From Chitinophaga lutea (GTDB lineage Bacteria > Bacteroidota > Bacteroidia > Chitinophagales > Chitinophagaceae), in assembly GCF_003813775.1 (NCBI RefSeq), contig NZ_RPDH01000001.1, forward strand, positions 1,364,001-1,428,000: 64,000 nt of DNA, in the 5' to 3' direction. The translations under genes and the position numbers were made by a program. Under the pieces are notes generated by a model. The model was not told the DNA's origin, made no database searches, and saw only the letters and a list, made by a program, of their open reading frames with translations. This document shows, one piece after another, positions 45,774 to 54,042 of this stretch (the first letter of the stretch is position 1; each line of letters begins with the position of its first letter).

Positions 45774-46223
45774 ATGATACAACGTATCCAAAGCCTGTTT
45801 TTATTGCTGGCCGCCATCGCCGGGGGCTTCATGGGCAACTTCAACCTGTGGAAGGCCAAACTCACGAAAGGGAACGTGGCCAGCGAAGACTATTTCAACG
45901 CTACCTCCAGCTATCTGATATTTATCGTGCTGATGGTCAGCACCATCCTGGCGCTGGTGACCATCTTCCTCTACAAAAAACGCAAACTCCAGTTCCGCCT
46001 CACCGTCCTGAACATTTTCCTGGCCATTGCCGTGCTCCTGCTGATCTATTTCAAGGTGCAGGACAAGGCCAATCTCCTCCAGAGCGAAGGCGCGGTGATC
46101 GTACAGGCCACTTTCCTGCTGCCGGCCTTTTTACCGGTAGTGATGGTGGTATGCCTGTTTCTGGCGGCCCGCGGTATTTATAAAGACGAAAAGCTCATCA
46201 AGTCGCTCGACCGCCTGCGGTAA
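45774..46223 (+). CDS. DUF4293 family membrane protein
   Basis: A 149-residue protein with four hydrophobic segments (about 5-20, 45-67, 74-93, 110-135), matching the DUF4293 pattern that begins MIQRIQSLFLLLAAI and ends in a basic tail. It is an inner-membrane protein found mainly in Bacteroidota. Function unknown. It is divergent from maeB with a 114-bp shared promoter region. Confidence 0.87.
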   Translation: MIQRIQSLFLLLAAIAGGFMGNFNLWKAKLTKGNVASEDYFNATSSYLIFIVLMVSTILALVTIFLYKKRKLQFRLTVLNIFLAIAVLLLIYFKVQDKANLLQSEGAVIVQATFLLPAFLPVVMVVCLFLAARGIYKDEKLIKSLDRLR

Positions 46224-46243
46224 GCGCGATGGAAACCGCATAA

Positions 46244-46283
46244 AAAAAGAGGATGTCCTGCCGAAGTGGGGCATCCTCTTTTT
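46244..46283 (+). terminator. Terminator of the DUF4293 gene
   Basis: Arms AAAAAGAGGATG (46244-46255) and CATCCTCTTTTT (46272-46283) pair across a 16-nt loop and end in five T. Confidence 0.88.
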
Positions 46284-46313
46284 GTATACACACCATCTGC
46301 GGCAGGCAGGAGC

Positions 46314-46355
46314 AAAAAAAGCGGATGCCCCTGCCGGAGGGAAACATCCGCTTTT
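46314..46355 (-). terminator. Terminator of the second uvrA
   Basis: Arms AAAAGCGGATG (46317-46327) and CATCCGCTTTT (46345-46355) pair across a 17-nt loop. On the minus strand the T-run is seven bases. It lies 21 bp past the uvrA stop. Confidence 0.88.
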
Positions 46356-46376
46356 ATATAAGCTCCTGAAGTACCG

Positions 46377-49181
46377 TTATAAAAACTTCCCGGTATAACT
46401 TTCCTTTACTTTTTTCAATCCTTCCGGAACGCCCGCGTAGAGCAGGCTTCCGCCGCCTTCGCCGCCTTCCGGCCCGAGATCGATCGCCCAGTCCGCGGAG
46501 CGGATCACGTCGAGGTTATGTTCGATCACCAGCACGCTGTGGCCCTGTTCGATTAACGCGTTAAAAGACGCCAGCAGTTTTTTGATGTCGTGAAAATGAA
46601 GGCCGGTGGTGGGCTCGTCGAAGATAAACAAAATGTGCCCCTGCGCTTTTCCTTTGCCGAGGAACGACGCGAGTTTCACACGCTGCGCTTCGCCGCCGGA
46701 AAGTGTGTCGGACGACTGCCCCAGTTTCACATATCCCAATCCCACATCGCTGAGGGGGCGTATCCTGTTCACCACTTCCTTTTCATCTTTGAAAAACTCG
46801 ATGGCTTCGTCCACGCCCATTTCCAGGATGTCGTAAATATTTTTGCCCTTATAGGTCACTTCCAGCACTTCGTCTTTAAAACGTTTGCCGCCGCAGGTTT
46901 CGCAGGTCAGGTGCACGTCTGCGAGGAACTGCATTTCCACGATCACTTCGCCTTCGCCTTTGCAGGTATCGCAACGGCCGCCGTCTACGTTGAACGAAAA
47001 ATGTTTGGGCTGGAAGCCGCGCATTTTGCTGAGGGGCTGTTTGGAAAACAGGTCGCGGATCTCGTCGTACGCCTTGATGTAGGTGACCGGGTTGGAGCGC
47101 GATGATTTGCCGATCGGGTTCTGGTCAATCATCTCGATCTGCGTCACATAATCCACGTCTCCTTTCATGAGGCGGTGGTGGCCCACTTTATCGGTGAACT
47201 CCCCTTTTAGCTTCATCAGCGCGGGGTAGAGTATCTGTTTGATGAGGGTGGTTTTCCCGGAGCCGGACACACCGCTTACCACGGTGAGGATGCCGAGGGG
47301 AAACTCCACGTCAATGTTCTTCAGATTGTTCTGCCGGCAGCCTTCCAGCACGATGGAGCGTTTCCATTTGCGGGTGCGGGCGGGCGGCTCCACGCGCATG
47401 TTGCCGCTGAGGTATTTGCCTGTGAGGCTTTTGCCGTCGGTGAGAATTTCGGGATAGGTGCCGGCGAAGATCACCTCGCCGCCGAGATGACTGGCTAGGG
47501 GGCCCATGTCGATGATGTAATCCGCTTTTTCCATGAGCTGTTCATCGTGCTCCACCACCACCACGGTGTTACCGAGGTCGCGCAGTTCGTGCAGCACCCT
47601 GATGAGGCGGTTGGTGTCGCGCGCATGCAGGCCGATGCTCGGCTCGTCGAGGATATAAAGGGAGTTGGTGAGGTTGCTGCCCAGGGTGCGGGTTAGCTGG
47701 ATGCGCTGGCTTTCGCCGCCGCTGAGGGTATTGGCCACACGGTTGAGGGTGAGATAGCTCAAACCTACGTCCAGCAGAGTTTTCAGGCGGTGATTGATTT
47801 CGATGAGTATCCTTTTGGACACCTGTTGCTGGTATTCGTTCAGCGTCAGGTTATCGAACCATGCTTTCAGGTTTTCCACCGGCATGTCCACCAGTTCCGC
47901 AATGCCCATGCCGCCTACTTTCACATAGGTGGCTTCCTTGCGGAGGCGGGCGCCGTTGCAGGTAGGGCAAACGGTGCGGCCGCGGTAGCGGGCCTGCATC
48001 ACCCGGTACTGCACTTTGTAGAGGTTCTGCTCCACCATTTTGAAAAACTCGTTCAGCCCGTAAAAATGTTCGTTGCCGGTCCACAGCAGCTTCAGCTGTT
48101 CGTCCGTAAGGTCGGCCACGGGTTTATGCACCGGGAAGTTGAATTTCCGGGCGCTTTTGATCAGCGCTTCCTTGTATTCGCCCATCTTTTCACCGCGCCA
48201 GGGCGCAATGGCCCCTTCGAACACGCTCAGCCGCCGGTCCGGTATCACCAGGTCCGCGTCGATGCCCAGCACCTGGCCGAAACCTTCGCAGGTAGGGCAG
48301 GCGCCGTAGGGATTGTTGAAGGAAAACAGGTTCGGCACGGGCTCTTCGAACTGGATGCCGTCGAGCTCGAAGCGGTTGGAAAAGTGATGGGAAATGGCGC
48401 CGTCCACTTCCAGGTAACAGTCGCCTTCGCTTTCGTAAAAAGCCGTCTGGATGGAGTCCGCGATACGGTGTTTGTCGTCTTCCTCAAAATCCTTCACCAC
48501 GATGCGGTCGATGAGCACGTGGGCCCCGGCCGGCACTTTGGGATTTTTATCTTCCTGCAGCTCCTCTATCCGCACCAGGGCGCCATTCACGTACAGGCGG
48601 GAAAAACCTTTCTGCATGAGGATGCCCAACTCTTCGGCCGGTTTGCGGTTGGCGTGCTGGCGGAAAGGCACCAGTATCTGCACCTTGCTGCCTTTGGGCA
48701 GGCGGGTGATGGCGTCCACCACGTCGCTCACCTCATGTTTTTTCACCAGCTGGCCGGATACGGGGGAGAACGTCTGCCCCGCGCGGGCGAAGAGCAGGCG
48801 CAGGTAGTCGTACAGTTCCGTCATGGAGCCTACGGTAGAGCGGGGCGTACGGGTGATCACCTTCTGTTCGATGGCGATGGCCGGGCAGATGCCCTTGATA
48901 TAGTCCACCTCCGGCTTGTTCATCCGCATGAGGAACTGGCGGGCGTAGGCGCTGAGGCTTTCCGCATAGCGGCGCTGGCCTTCGGCGTAGAGGGTATCCA
49001 TGGTCAGGCTGCTCTTGCCGGAGCCGCTGACGCCGGTTACCACCACTAATTTATTTCTGGGTATTGAAACGCTGACGTTTTTGAGGTTATGTACCCGGGC
49101 CCCTTTGATAAAGATATGGTCCGAAGTGCTAACTGGTTCACGTTCAACGGTTACTTCCTTGGTTTTTACTTTTGCGCACAT
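46377..49181 (-). CDS. uvrA: UvrA, excinuclease ABC subunit A (second of two)
   Basis: This 934-residue second UvrA has the full set of motifs: Walker A GVSGSGKSSLT, a UvrB-binding region (about 130-240) that is not deleted, CPTCEG and CPTCNG, signature LSGGESQRIQL, Walker A GVSGSGKTTL, C-terminal zinc finger CDTC...CETC and LSGGEAQRVKLA. It differs from the copy at 26354 in the conserved stretch reading IDQNPIGKSSRSNPVTY rather than IDQSPIGRTPRSNPATY. Because the UvrB-binding and zinc modules are kept, it is not a class II UvrA2 of the truncated type. A minus-strand TAAATTTG only seven bases before the ATG suggests a leaderless transcript. Confidence 0.95.
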   Translation of the reverse strand: MCAKVKTKEVTVEREPVSTSDHIFIKGARVHNLKNVSVSIPRNKLVVVTGVSGSGKSSLTMDTLYAEGQRRYAESLSAYARQFLMRMNKPEVDYIKGICPAIAIEQKVITRTPRSTVGSMTELYDYLRLLFARAGQTFSPVSGQLVKKHEVSDVVDAITRLPKGSKVQILVPFRQHANRKPAEELGILMQKGFSRLYVNGALVRIEELQEDKNPKVPAGAHVLIDRIVVKDFEEDDKHRIADSIQTAFYESEGDCYLEVDGAISHHFSNRFELDGIQFEEPVPNLFSFNNPYGACPTCEGFGQVLGIDADLVIPDRRLSVFEGAIAPWRGEKMGEYKEALIKSARKFNFPVHKPVADLTDEQLKLLWTGNEHFYGLNEFFKMVEQNLYKVQYRVMQARYRGRTVCPTCNGARLRKEATYVKVGGMGIAELVDMPVENLKAWFDNLTLNEYQQQVSKRILIEINHRLKTLLDVGLSYLTLNRVANTLSGGESQRIQLTRTLGSNLTNSLYILDEPSIGLHARDTNRLIRVLHELRDLGNTVVVVEHDEQLMEKADYIIDMGPLASHLGGEVIFAGTYPEILTDGKSLTGKYLSGNMRVEPPARTRKWKRSIVLEGCRQNNLKNIDVEFPLGILTVVSGVSGSGKTTLIKQILYPALMKLKGEFTDKVGHHRLMKGDVDYVTQIEMIDQNPIGKSSRSNPVTYIKAYDEIRDLFSKQPLSKMRGFQPKHFSFNVDGGRCDTCKGEGEVIVEMQFLADVHLTCETCGGKRFKDEVLEVTYKGKNIYDILEMGVDEAIEFFKDEKEVVNRIRPLSDVGLGYVKLGQSSDTLSGGEAQRVKLASFLGKGKAQGHILFIFDEPTTGLHFHDIKKLLASFNALIEQGHSVLVIEHNLDVIRSADWAIDLGPEGGEGGGSLLYAGVPEGLKKVKESYTGKFL

Positions 49182-49522
49182 AGAAACACAAATTTAAGGA
49201 TTCGGGAGCAGTTCTGAGGGGGTATAAATATCCCCATTTCCGGAAGCCGCACGGGGCCCCTTTTGTTAATTTCGTGTTATGGTGCGGTCGCCGGCAAACC
49301 GCCGTGCCAGCCGCCTCGTACCTCTTTAGTAGCAATTTTACCGGGGGGTGTTGTTTTATTGAAGTATTCCGTTATATTTGCAATAACCGACATCTTATAC
49401 CTTGAATTCTCGGTTGATATTCTAAACATTAAAACTGTACATTATAGTAAAACTTTACGCTATCACACAACCTACTGACTGTTAAGTCCGTACTATTTAC
49501 TAACCGTTATTGGTAGTCGTAT
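49182..49522. other. Divergent promoter region of uvrA (second copy) and the sigma factor
   Basis: About 340 bp between two divergent genes. No credible ORF. The sigma-factor promoter is predicted at 49351-49380, leaving a leader of about 140 nt. The sequence 49240-49265 is GC-rich, the rest AT-rich. Confidence 0.6.
49351..49380 (+). promoter_or_regulatory. Predicted Bacteroidota-type promoter of the sigma factor gene
   Basis: TTG at 49351-49353 and TATATTTG at 49373-49380 match the -33 TTTG and -7 TAnnTTTG elements with a 19-bp spacer. It lies about 143 bp upstream of the sigma factor ATG, so the mRNA would have a long AT-rich leader. Confidence 0.45.
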
Positions 49523-50104
49523 ATGCAAGTAATGTACAAACTGAATGATGAACAACTGATCACACTGTTCAAAAAGGGGCACGCTTCTGCCCTGGAAGAG
49601 CTGGTTTACCGCCACAAAGATAAACTCTATACTTCCATCGTATTGCTCGTAAAAGACGCCTTTCTCGCTGAGGATATCTTCCAGGATACTTTCATCAAGA
49701 TCATCGATACTATCCGTGCCGAACGTTACACCGAGAAAGGAAAGTTTCTTCCCTGGGCCATGCGCATCGCGCATAACCTTTGTGTAGACCATTTCAGGAA
49801 GATCAAACGTACGCCGGTGATCAAAACGAGCGACGACAAAGATATTTTCAATGTACTGGGCTTCAGCGAGCCGAGCGCGGAGGAAAAGATGATGACCCGG
49901 CAGAGCCACGACAGCGTGCGCAGGATGCTGGATATGCTGCCCGAAGAGCAGCGCGAGGTGATCATCCTCCGGCACTATGCGGAACTGAGCTTCAAGGAAA
50001 TTGCCGACCTCACAAATGTGAGCATCAATACTGCATTGGGCCGTATGCGCTATGGCCTGATCAATCTCCGGAAGATGATGACGGAGAAGCAGATTTGTTT
50101 GTGA
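49523..50104 (+). CDS. ECF-type sigma-70 family RNA polymerase sigma factor
   Basis: A 193-residue ECF sigma factor. Region 2 reads DEQLITLFKKGHASALEELVYRHKDKLYTSI through DAFLAEDIFQDTFIKII and GKFLPWAMRIAHNLCVDHFRK. Region 4 reads LDMLPEEQREVIILRHYAELSFKEIADLTNVSINTALGRMRYGL. This very conserved form is found singly in Bacteroidota. No anti-sigma factor or FecR gene is beside it, so control must come from elsewhere, possibly at transcription or through the long leader. Promoter targets are unknown. Confidence 0.93.
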   Translation: MQVMYKLNDEQLITLFKKGHASALEELVYRHKDKLYTSIVLLVKDAFLAEDIFQDTFIKIIDTIRAERYTEKGKFLPWAMRIAHNLCVDHFRKIKRTPVIKTSDDKDIFNVLGFSEPSAEEKMMTRQSHDSVRRMLDMLPEEQREVIILRHYAELSFKEIADLTNVSINTALGRMRYGLINLRKMMTEKQICL

Positions 50105-50315
50105 GTACCCTTTTTTGCTTGCCATAAACGGGCGGTACGATGTATGTCTACCGCTCGTTTTTTTTATGCCCATCAGGAATTCCGGCCCTTCGCCCTTTTT
50201 GAACGGCTTTCCCTGTTTACCGCCGGCAGCCTTGCCCCGGCGATGCTCTTTCCCTCCTAACAAAATCTTTTACCGTTTTTACGACCTGCTCGGGTTCTTC
50301 AGAATGCAGCCGGGT

Positions 50316-50462
50316 TTACCGTTCCGGATGAAGGTTTCTGGTCGCTATCGCCCTGCCCGCTCCCCGGGACGTACCAGGCTTACCGTCCCGAATGAAAGGT
50401 TTTCCGGTCATGATAGACACCCCGCCCGTCAGGATGTTTCTCCTGGCTGAAGGCTTCCGGTC
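50316..50462. repeat. Degenerate repeats spaced about 53-66 bp
   Basis: TTACCGTTCCGGATGAAGG (from 50316) and TTACCGTCCCGAATGAAAGG (from 50380) each run into a TTTCTGGTC or TTTTCCGGTC segment. A third, shorter copy, TGAAGGCTTCCGGTC, ends at 50462. Copies are imperfect, so this looks like an old repeat family rather than a functional array. Confidence 0.6.
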
Positions 50463-50494
50463 ACGGCCGCCCAGCGTGCCGTTCCCCCGTCCCG

Positions 50495-50596
50495 AACGAA
50501 GGATGAACGAAGCTTCCCTGGGTGATCAACGAAGGATCACCGCAAATCTCATCCTTCGTTGAAGGTTCGTTGGTCCTTCGTTGGAGGTTCGTTGAA
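50495..50596. repeat. AACGAAGGAT/ATCCTTCGTT cluster with a 22-bp tandem repeat
   Basis: AACGAAGGAT occurs at 50495 and 50528, and its complement ATCCTTCGTT at 50551. The latter opens a two-unit tandem repeat of 22 bp (50553-50574, 50575-50596) with three differences between units. The same 10-mer occurs at 35904 in another intergenic region. Confidence 0.85.
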
Positions 50597-50636
50597 CACC
50601 CACCAAACGCCCTGCCGGCGCGGGCCGTTTTTTGAA

Positions 50637-51566
50637 TTACTTGTCTGGTGAAGGGTTTGCGGGCGTCGTTTTCCCTTTTTTACCGATCAGCAATATGCCC
50701 GCCAGCACCAGCGCCGTACCCAGCAGCTGCTGCCAGGTAATGGGCTCTCCCAGGAAGATGTAAGCCTGCACGATGGTGGCCACCGGCCCCACGCTGGTAA
50801 TGATGGCGGTATTGCCGGAACCGATCTTGCGGATGCCCTCGCTGGTCAGGAAAGTGGGGATAACCGTGGAAATGATGGCCATCTGGAAACAGAGCCAGTA
50901 GGTATGCCCGGAAAACTGCTGCGGCTGCACCCAGTGTTTCAGCAGGTATTGGGTAAACACCCCGGTAGACGAGAACACGAGGGCATAGGCCGTAAATTTC
51001 ATGGATCCCACTTTCGGGATGATCTCCCCGCCGCCCACGATGTAAAAGGCATAGGTGAGCGCACAGCCAAGCACCAGCAGGCTGCCGGTCACCACGGACG
51101 CGCCCCATTCCTGCTGTACATCCCCGAGAAAAGCCACGAGCATGCCCGCGTAAGCGATAGCCAAAGCCAGTTTTTGGGTGCGGGTAATTTTTCGGCGGAA
51201 GGCCACGGCGCCGATCAGCAGCGCGAAGGTGGGGTACAGGAAGAGGATGAGCCGCTCCAGGCCGGCGGAAATGTAGGCCAGGCCCATGAAATCGAGCAGG
51301 CTGCTCATGTAATACCCCAGCAGGCCCAGTACGGCGATGATGCCCCACTGGCGGGCGGTGAGCTTCACATTGTCCGGCCGGCGCGCCAGCACCCAGGCGG
51401 TAACGAGGTAAAAAGGCAGGGAAAACAGCATCCGTAATGCCAGCATGGAGATGGCGTCGATGGATTCCGAACGGTATATGAGTTTGACGTAGATGGCCTT
51501 GGCGGAAAACATCATAGCCCCAATGAGGGCCATGGCAAACCCAAGGGCGAAGCCGGATTTTTTCAT
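50637..51566 (-). CDS. EamA/DMT-superfamily transporter
   Basis: A 309-residue inner-membrane protein with ten hydrophobic segments in two five-segment EamA halves. Marks are LIGAMMFSAKAIYVKLIYR, ISAGLERLILFLYPTFALLIGAVAF at the end of the first half, and TSVGPVATIVQAYIFLGEPITWQQLLGTALVLAGILLI at the end of the second. It is likely a metabolite exporter; the substrate is unknown. ATG at 51566 is chosen, since the 49-residue extension upstream is Arg/Gly-rich and unlike a transporter. Confidence 0.9.
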   Translation of the reverse strand: MKKSGFALGFAMALIGAMMFSAKAIYVKLIYRSESIDAISMLALRMLFSLPFYLVTAWVLARRPDNVKLTARQWGIIAVLGLLGYYMSSLLDFMGLAYISAGLERLILFLYPTFALLIGAVAFRRKITRTQKLALAIAYAGMLVAFLGDVQQEWGASVVTGSLLVLGCALTYAFYIVGGGEIIPKVGSMKFTAYALVFSSTGVFTQYLLKHWVQPQQFSGHTYWLCFQMAIISTVIPTFLTSEGIRKIGSGNTAIITSVGPVATIVQAYIFLGEPITWQQLLGTALVLAGILLIGKKGKTTPANPSPDK

Positions 51567-51664
51567 GACAGTGCTGCAAAGATCGGGCTTCCTGCGGCAA
51601 AATCGGCAGCGATATGGATGAAAAGTATTGCTCAATGACGAGGTTCCTTCAACACCGGAACCGG

Positions 51665-52864
51665 CTACATCCTCTCGAACACGATGGCCGCTCCCTGGCC
51701 CACGCCCACGCACATGGTGGCCAGCCCGTAACGGGCGCCGGCACGGCGTTTCATTTCGTGCAGCAGGGTGGTGGTGATGCGGGCGCCGCTACAACCCAGC
51801 GGGTGGCCGATGGCGATGGAGCCGCCGTTGAAGTTGATCTTCTCCGGGTTGAGGCCCAGCTCGCGGATGCAGGCGAGCGACTGGGAGGCGAAGGCCTCGT
51901 TGAGCTCGATGACGTCCAGGTCGGTTACCCGCAGGCCGGCCCGTTTGAGCGCTTTGGCGGTGGCGGGAACGGGCCCGATGCCCATGATGGCGGGATCTAC
52001 CCCGGCCACGGCCATGGCGCTTATCCGGGCGATGGGCTGCAGGTTGAAACGTTTCAGCGCGCTTTCAGACACCACCAGCACGGCGGACGCGCCATCGTTG
52101 ATGCCGGAGGAATTTCCGGCGGTGACCGTACCGTCTTTGGCGAAGGCGGGTTTGAGCCCGGCCAGCTTTTCGAGGGTGGTTTCACGGGGATGTTCGTCTT
52201 TGGAGAACACCACCTGCTCTTCCTTGTTGGGGGTGATCTCCACGGGGATGATCTCATCCTGCCAGATACCCGCCCCCAGCGCCTGTTTGTACTTGCGCTG
52301 GCTGTCGAAGGCGAACCGGTCCTGGTCTTCCCGGCCGATCTTCCACTCCCGGGCCACGTTTTCGGCCGTTTCGCCCATGGAAAAGGGATAATACAGGGCG
52401 GCCAGCTTTTCGTTGGTGAAACGCCAGCCTATGGTGGAATCGTAGATTTCTGTTTTACGGCTGAAGGCGCCGTCGGCCTTGGGCATCACCAGGGGGGCGC
52501 GGGTCATGCTTTCCACCCCGCCGGCCATGTACACGTCGCCTTCCCCGCACATCACGGCCCGGGCGGCGTCCATGATGGCCTGGAGGCCGGACGCGCAAAG
52601 GCGGTTCACCGTATTGCCCGCTACCGATACGGGCAGGCCGGCCAGCAGCACGGCCATCCGGGCCACATCGCGGTTATCCTCCCCTGCCTGGTTGGTAGCC
52701 CCGGCAATCACGTCCTCCACGGCCGAAGGGTCGAGGGAGGGGCTGCGTTTTAACAGGGAACGGAGCATCAGGGCCAGCAGATCGTCGGGCCGGACGGTTC
52801 GCAATGCGCCACCATAGCGGCCAATAGGACTTCTTACGGCATCGGTAATGTAAGCTGCTTGCAT
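51665..52864 (-). CDS. Thiolase, acetyl-CoA C-acyltransferase (PcaF/PaaJ/FadA-like)
   Basis: This 399-residue degradative thiolase cleaves 3-ketoacyl-CoA. The N terminus (TDAVRSPIGRYGGALRTVRP), NQAGEDNRDVARMAVLLAGLP and NTVNRLCASGLQAI (active Cys) resemble 3-oxoadipyl-CoA thiolases. The other catalytic residues are in NGGSIAIGHPLGCSGARI (His) and MCVGVGQGAA (Cys). No other phenylacetate or beta-ketoadipate gene is nearby, so the substrate remains open. The reading frame continues upstream antisense to rlmN, but the true start is at 52864. Confidence 0.92.
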   Translation of the reverse strand: MQAAYITDAVRSPIGRYGGALRTVRPDDLLALMLRSLLKRSPSLDPSAVEDVIAGATNQAGEDNRDVARMAVLLAGLPVSVAGNTVNRLCASGLQAIMDAARAVMCGEGDVYMAGGVESMTRAPLVMPKADGAFSRKTEIYDSTIGWRFTNEKLAALYYPFSMGETAENVAREWKIGREDQDRFAFDSQRKYKQALGAGIWQDEIIPVEITPNKEEQVVFSKDEHPRETTLEKLAGLKPAFAKDGTVTAGNSSGINDGASAVLVVSESALKRFNLQPIARISAMAVAGVDPAIMGIGPVPATAKALKRAGLRVTDLDVIELNEAFASQSLACIRELGLNPEKINFNGGSIAIGHPLGCSGARITTTLLHEMKRRAGARYGLATMCVGVGQGAAIVFERM

Positions 52865-52879
52865 GTGGTGTTTTGTTAA

Positions 52880-52900
52880 AGTTGCGAATTTATTGCAACT
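52880..52900. promoter_or_regulatory. Inverted repeat, possible operator
   Basis: AGTTGC (52880-52885) and GCAACT (52895-52900) flank a 9-nt AT-rich centre that is itself partly symmetric. The site is 15 bp from the thiolase ATG and 60 bp from rlmN, which suits a repressor site on the thiolase promoter. No regulator gene is adjacent. Confidence 0.35.
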
Positions 52901-52960
52901 ATTCGGCATTACCTCCCGCCGCCCCCTGCCAAATCCGAAATATGGACGTACCTTTGCGGG

Positions 52961-54001
52961 ATGATGAAGAAGCAGAACATACGGCATTTGAGCCTTTCCC
53001 AGGTACAGGAAGTATTTGCGGAAATGGGCGAGAAACCGTTCCGGGCCAAGCAGGTGTACGAGTGGCTGTGGCTGAAGCAGGCCCCGGATTTTGAATCCAT
53101 GACCAACCTGAGCAAGCCTTTGCGCGCTGCCCTGGAAGAAAGGTTCACCCTGCCCTCCATCAAAGTGGACACCACCCAGCAAAGCACCGACGGCACCATC
53201 AAAAGCCGTTTCCGCCTCCACGACGGGCACCTGGTAGAAGGGGTCCTGATCCCTACCGCCACCCGGCAAACGGCCTGCGTTTCCTCGCAGGTGGGCTGCA
53301 GCCTCAGCTGCAAGTTCTGCGCCACCGGGTATATGGACCGTAAACGCAACCTGGATTTCGACGAAATCTTCGACGAAGTGGCCCTGATCAACAAACAGGC
53401 CCTCGAACAATCCGGTAAAAAACTCACCAATATCGTGTACATGGGGATGGGCGAGCCCCTGCTCAACTATAAGAACGTGCTGCAGTCGATCGAGCGCATC
53501 ACCTCCCCGGAAGGCCTCGCCATGAGCCCCAAACGCATCACCGTGTCTACCGCCGGGGTGGCCAAGATGATCAAACAGCTGGGCGACGACCAGGTGCGGT
53601 TCAACCTCGCGCTGAGCCTTCATGCGGCCAACGACAGGAAAAGAAGCGAAATCATGCCCATCAACGAAACCAACAACCTGAAAGTGTTGGTGGAGGCGCT
53701 GAACTACTTCTACAAAGCCACGCAAAACGAGATCTCGTTCGAATACATCCTTTTCAAGGACTTCAATGACTCGGTGCAGGATGCGGACGAGCTGATCAAA
53801 ATATACCGCCAGGTGCCGGTAGACCTGATCAACATTATCGAGTACAACCCGATCGATAATGCCCGGTTCCAGAAACCTTCGCCGGAAGTTACCGACGAGT
53901 TCATGGCATACCTCGGCAAACACAGGGTGAATGCGCGCCTGCGCCGCAGTCGCGGGAAAGACATCGACGCCGCGTGCGGTCAACTGGCCAATAAAGCATA
54001 A
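52961..54001 (+). CDS. rlmN: Dual-specificity RNA methyltransferase RlmN
   Basis: This 346-residue radical-SAM enzyme methylates C2 of A2503 in 23S rRNA and A37 in some tRNAs. The cluster motif is CSLSCKFCATGYM (CxxxCxxC), preceded by TRQTACVSSQVG. SAM-binding YMGMGEPLLNY, LSLHAANDRKRSEIMPIN and the N-terminal HhH-like helix PFRAKQVYEWLW are present. The resolving Cys is in DIDAACGQL near the C terminus. A TACCTTTG element lies five bases before the ATG, so the mRNA may be leaderless; the adjacent second ATG is also possible. It starts an RNA-modification series with two pseudouridine synthases. Confidence 0.97.
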   Translation: MMKKQNIRHLSLSQVQEVFAEMGEKPFRAKQVYEWLWLKQAPDFESMTNLSKPLRAALEERFTLPSIKVDTTQQSTDGTIKSRFRLHDGHLVEGVLIPTATRQTACVSSQVGCSLSCKFCATGYMDRKRNLDFDEIFDEVALINKQALEQSGKKLTNIVYMGMGEPLLNYKNVLQSIERITSPEGLAMSPKRITVSTAGVAKMIKQLGDDQVRFNLALSLHAANDRKRSEIMPINETNNLKVLVEALNYFYKATQNEISFEYILFKDFNDSVQDADELIKIYRQVPVDLINIIEYNPIDNARFQKPSPEVTDEFMAYLGKHRVNARLRRSRGKDIDAACGQLANKA

Positions 54002-54042
54002 AAGAAATTACTGCAGGAATGCAGCAACTATAAATCAACAGC

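Larger units (their letters stand above)
50105..50636. other. Gene-free intergenic region rich in short degenerate repeats
   Basis: About 530 bp between the sigma factor stop and the EamA gene stop. No credible ORF on either strand. Two blocks of degenerate repeats lie here, at 50316-50462 and 50495-50596. A GC-rich hairpin-prone tract lies near 50610-50630, followed by six T. Confidence 0.7.

Noticed and set aside
50637..51713. Longer start for the EamA transporter
   Set aside because: The added 49 residues are Arg/Gly/Pro-rich and precede the first membrane helix; ATG at 51566 fits the family.
51665..53983. A 772-codon minus-strand frame suggesting a thiolase with a large N-terminal fusion
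   Set aside because: The first 370 or so codons are antisense to rlmN and show no domain; a normal thiolase start lies at 52864.
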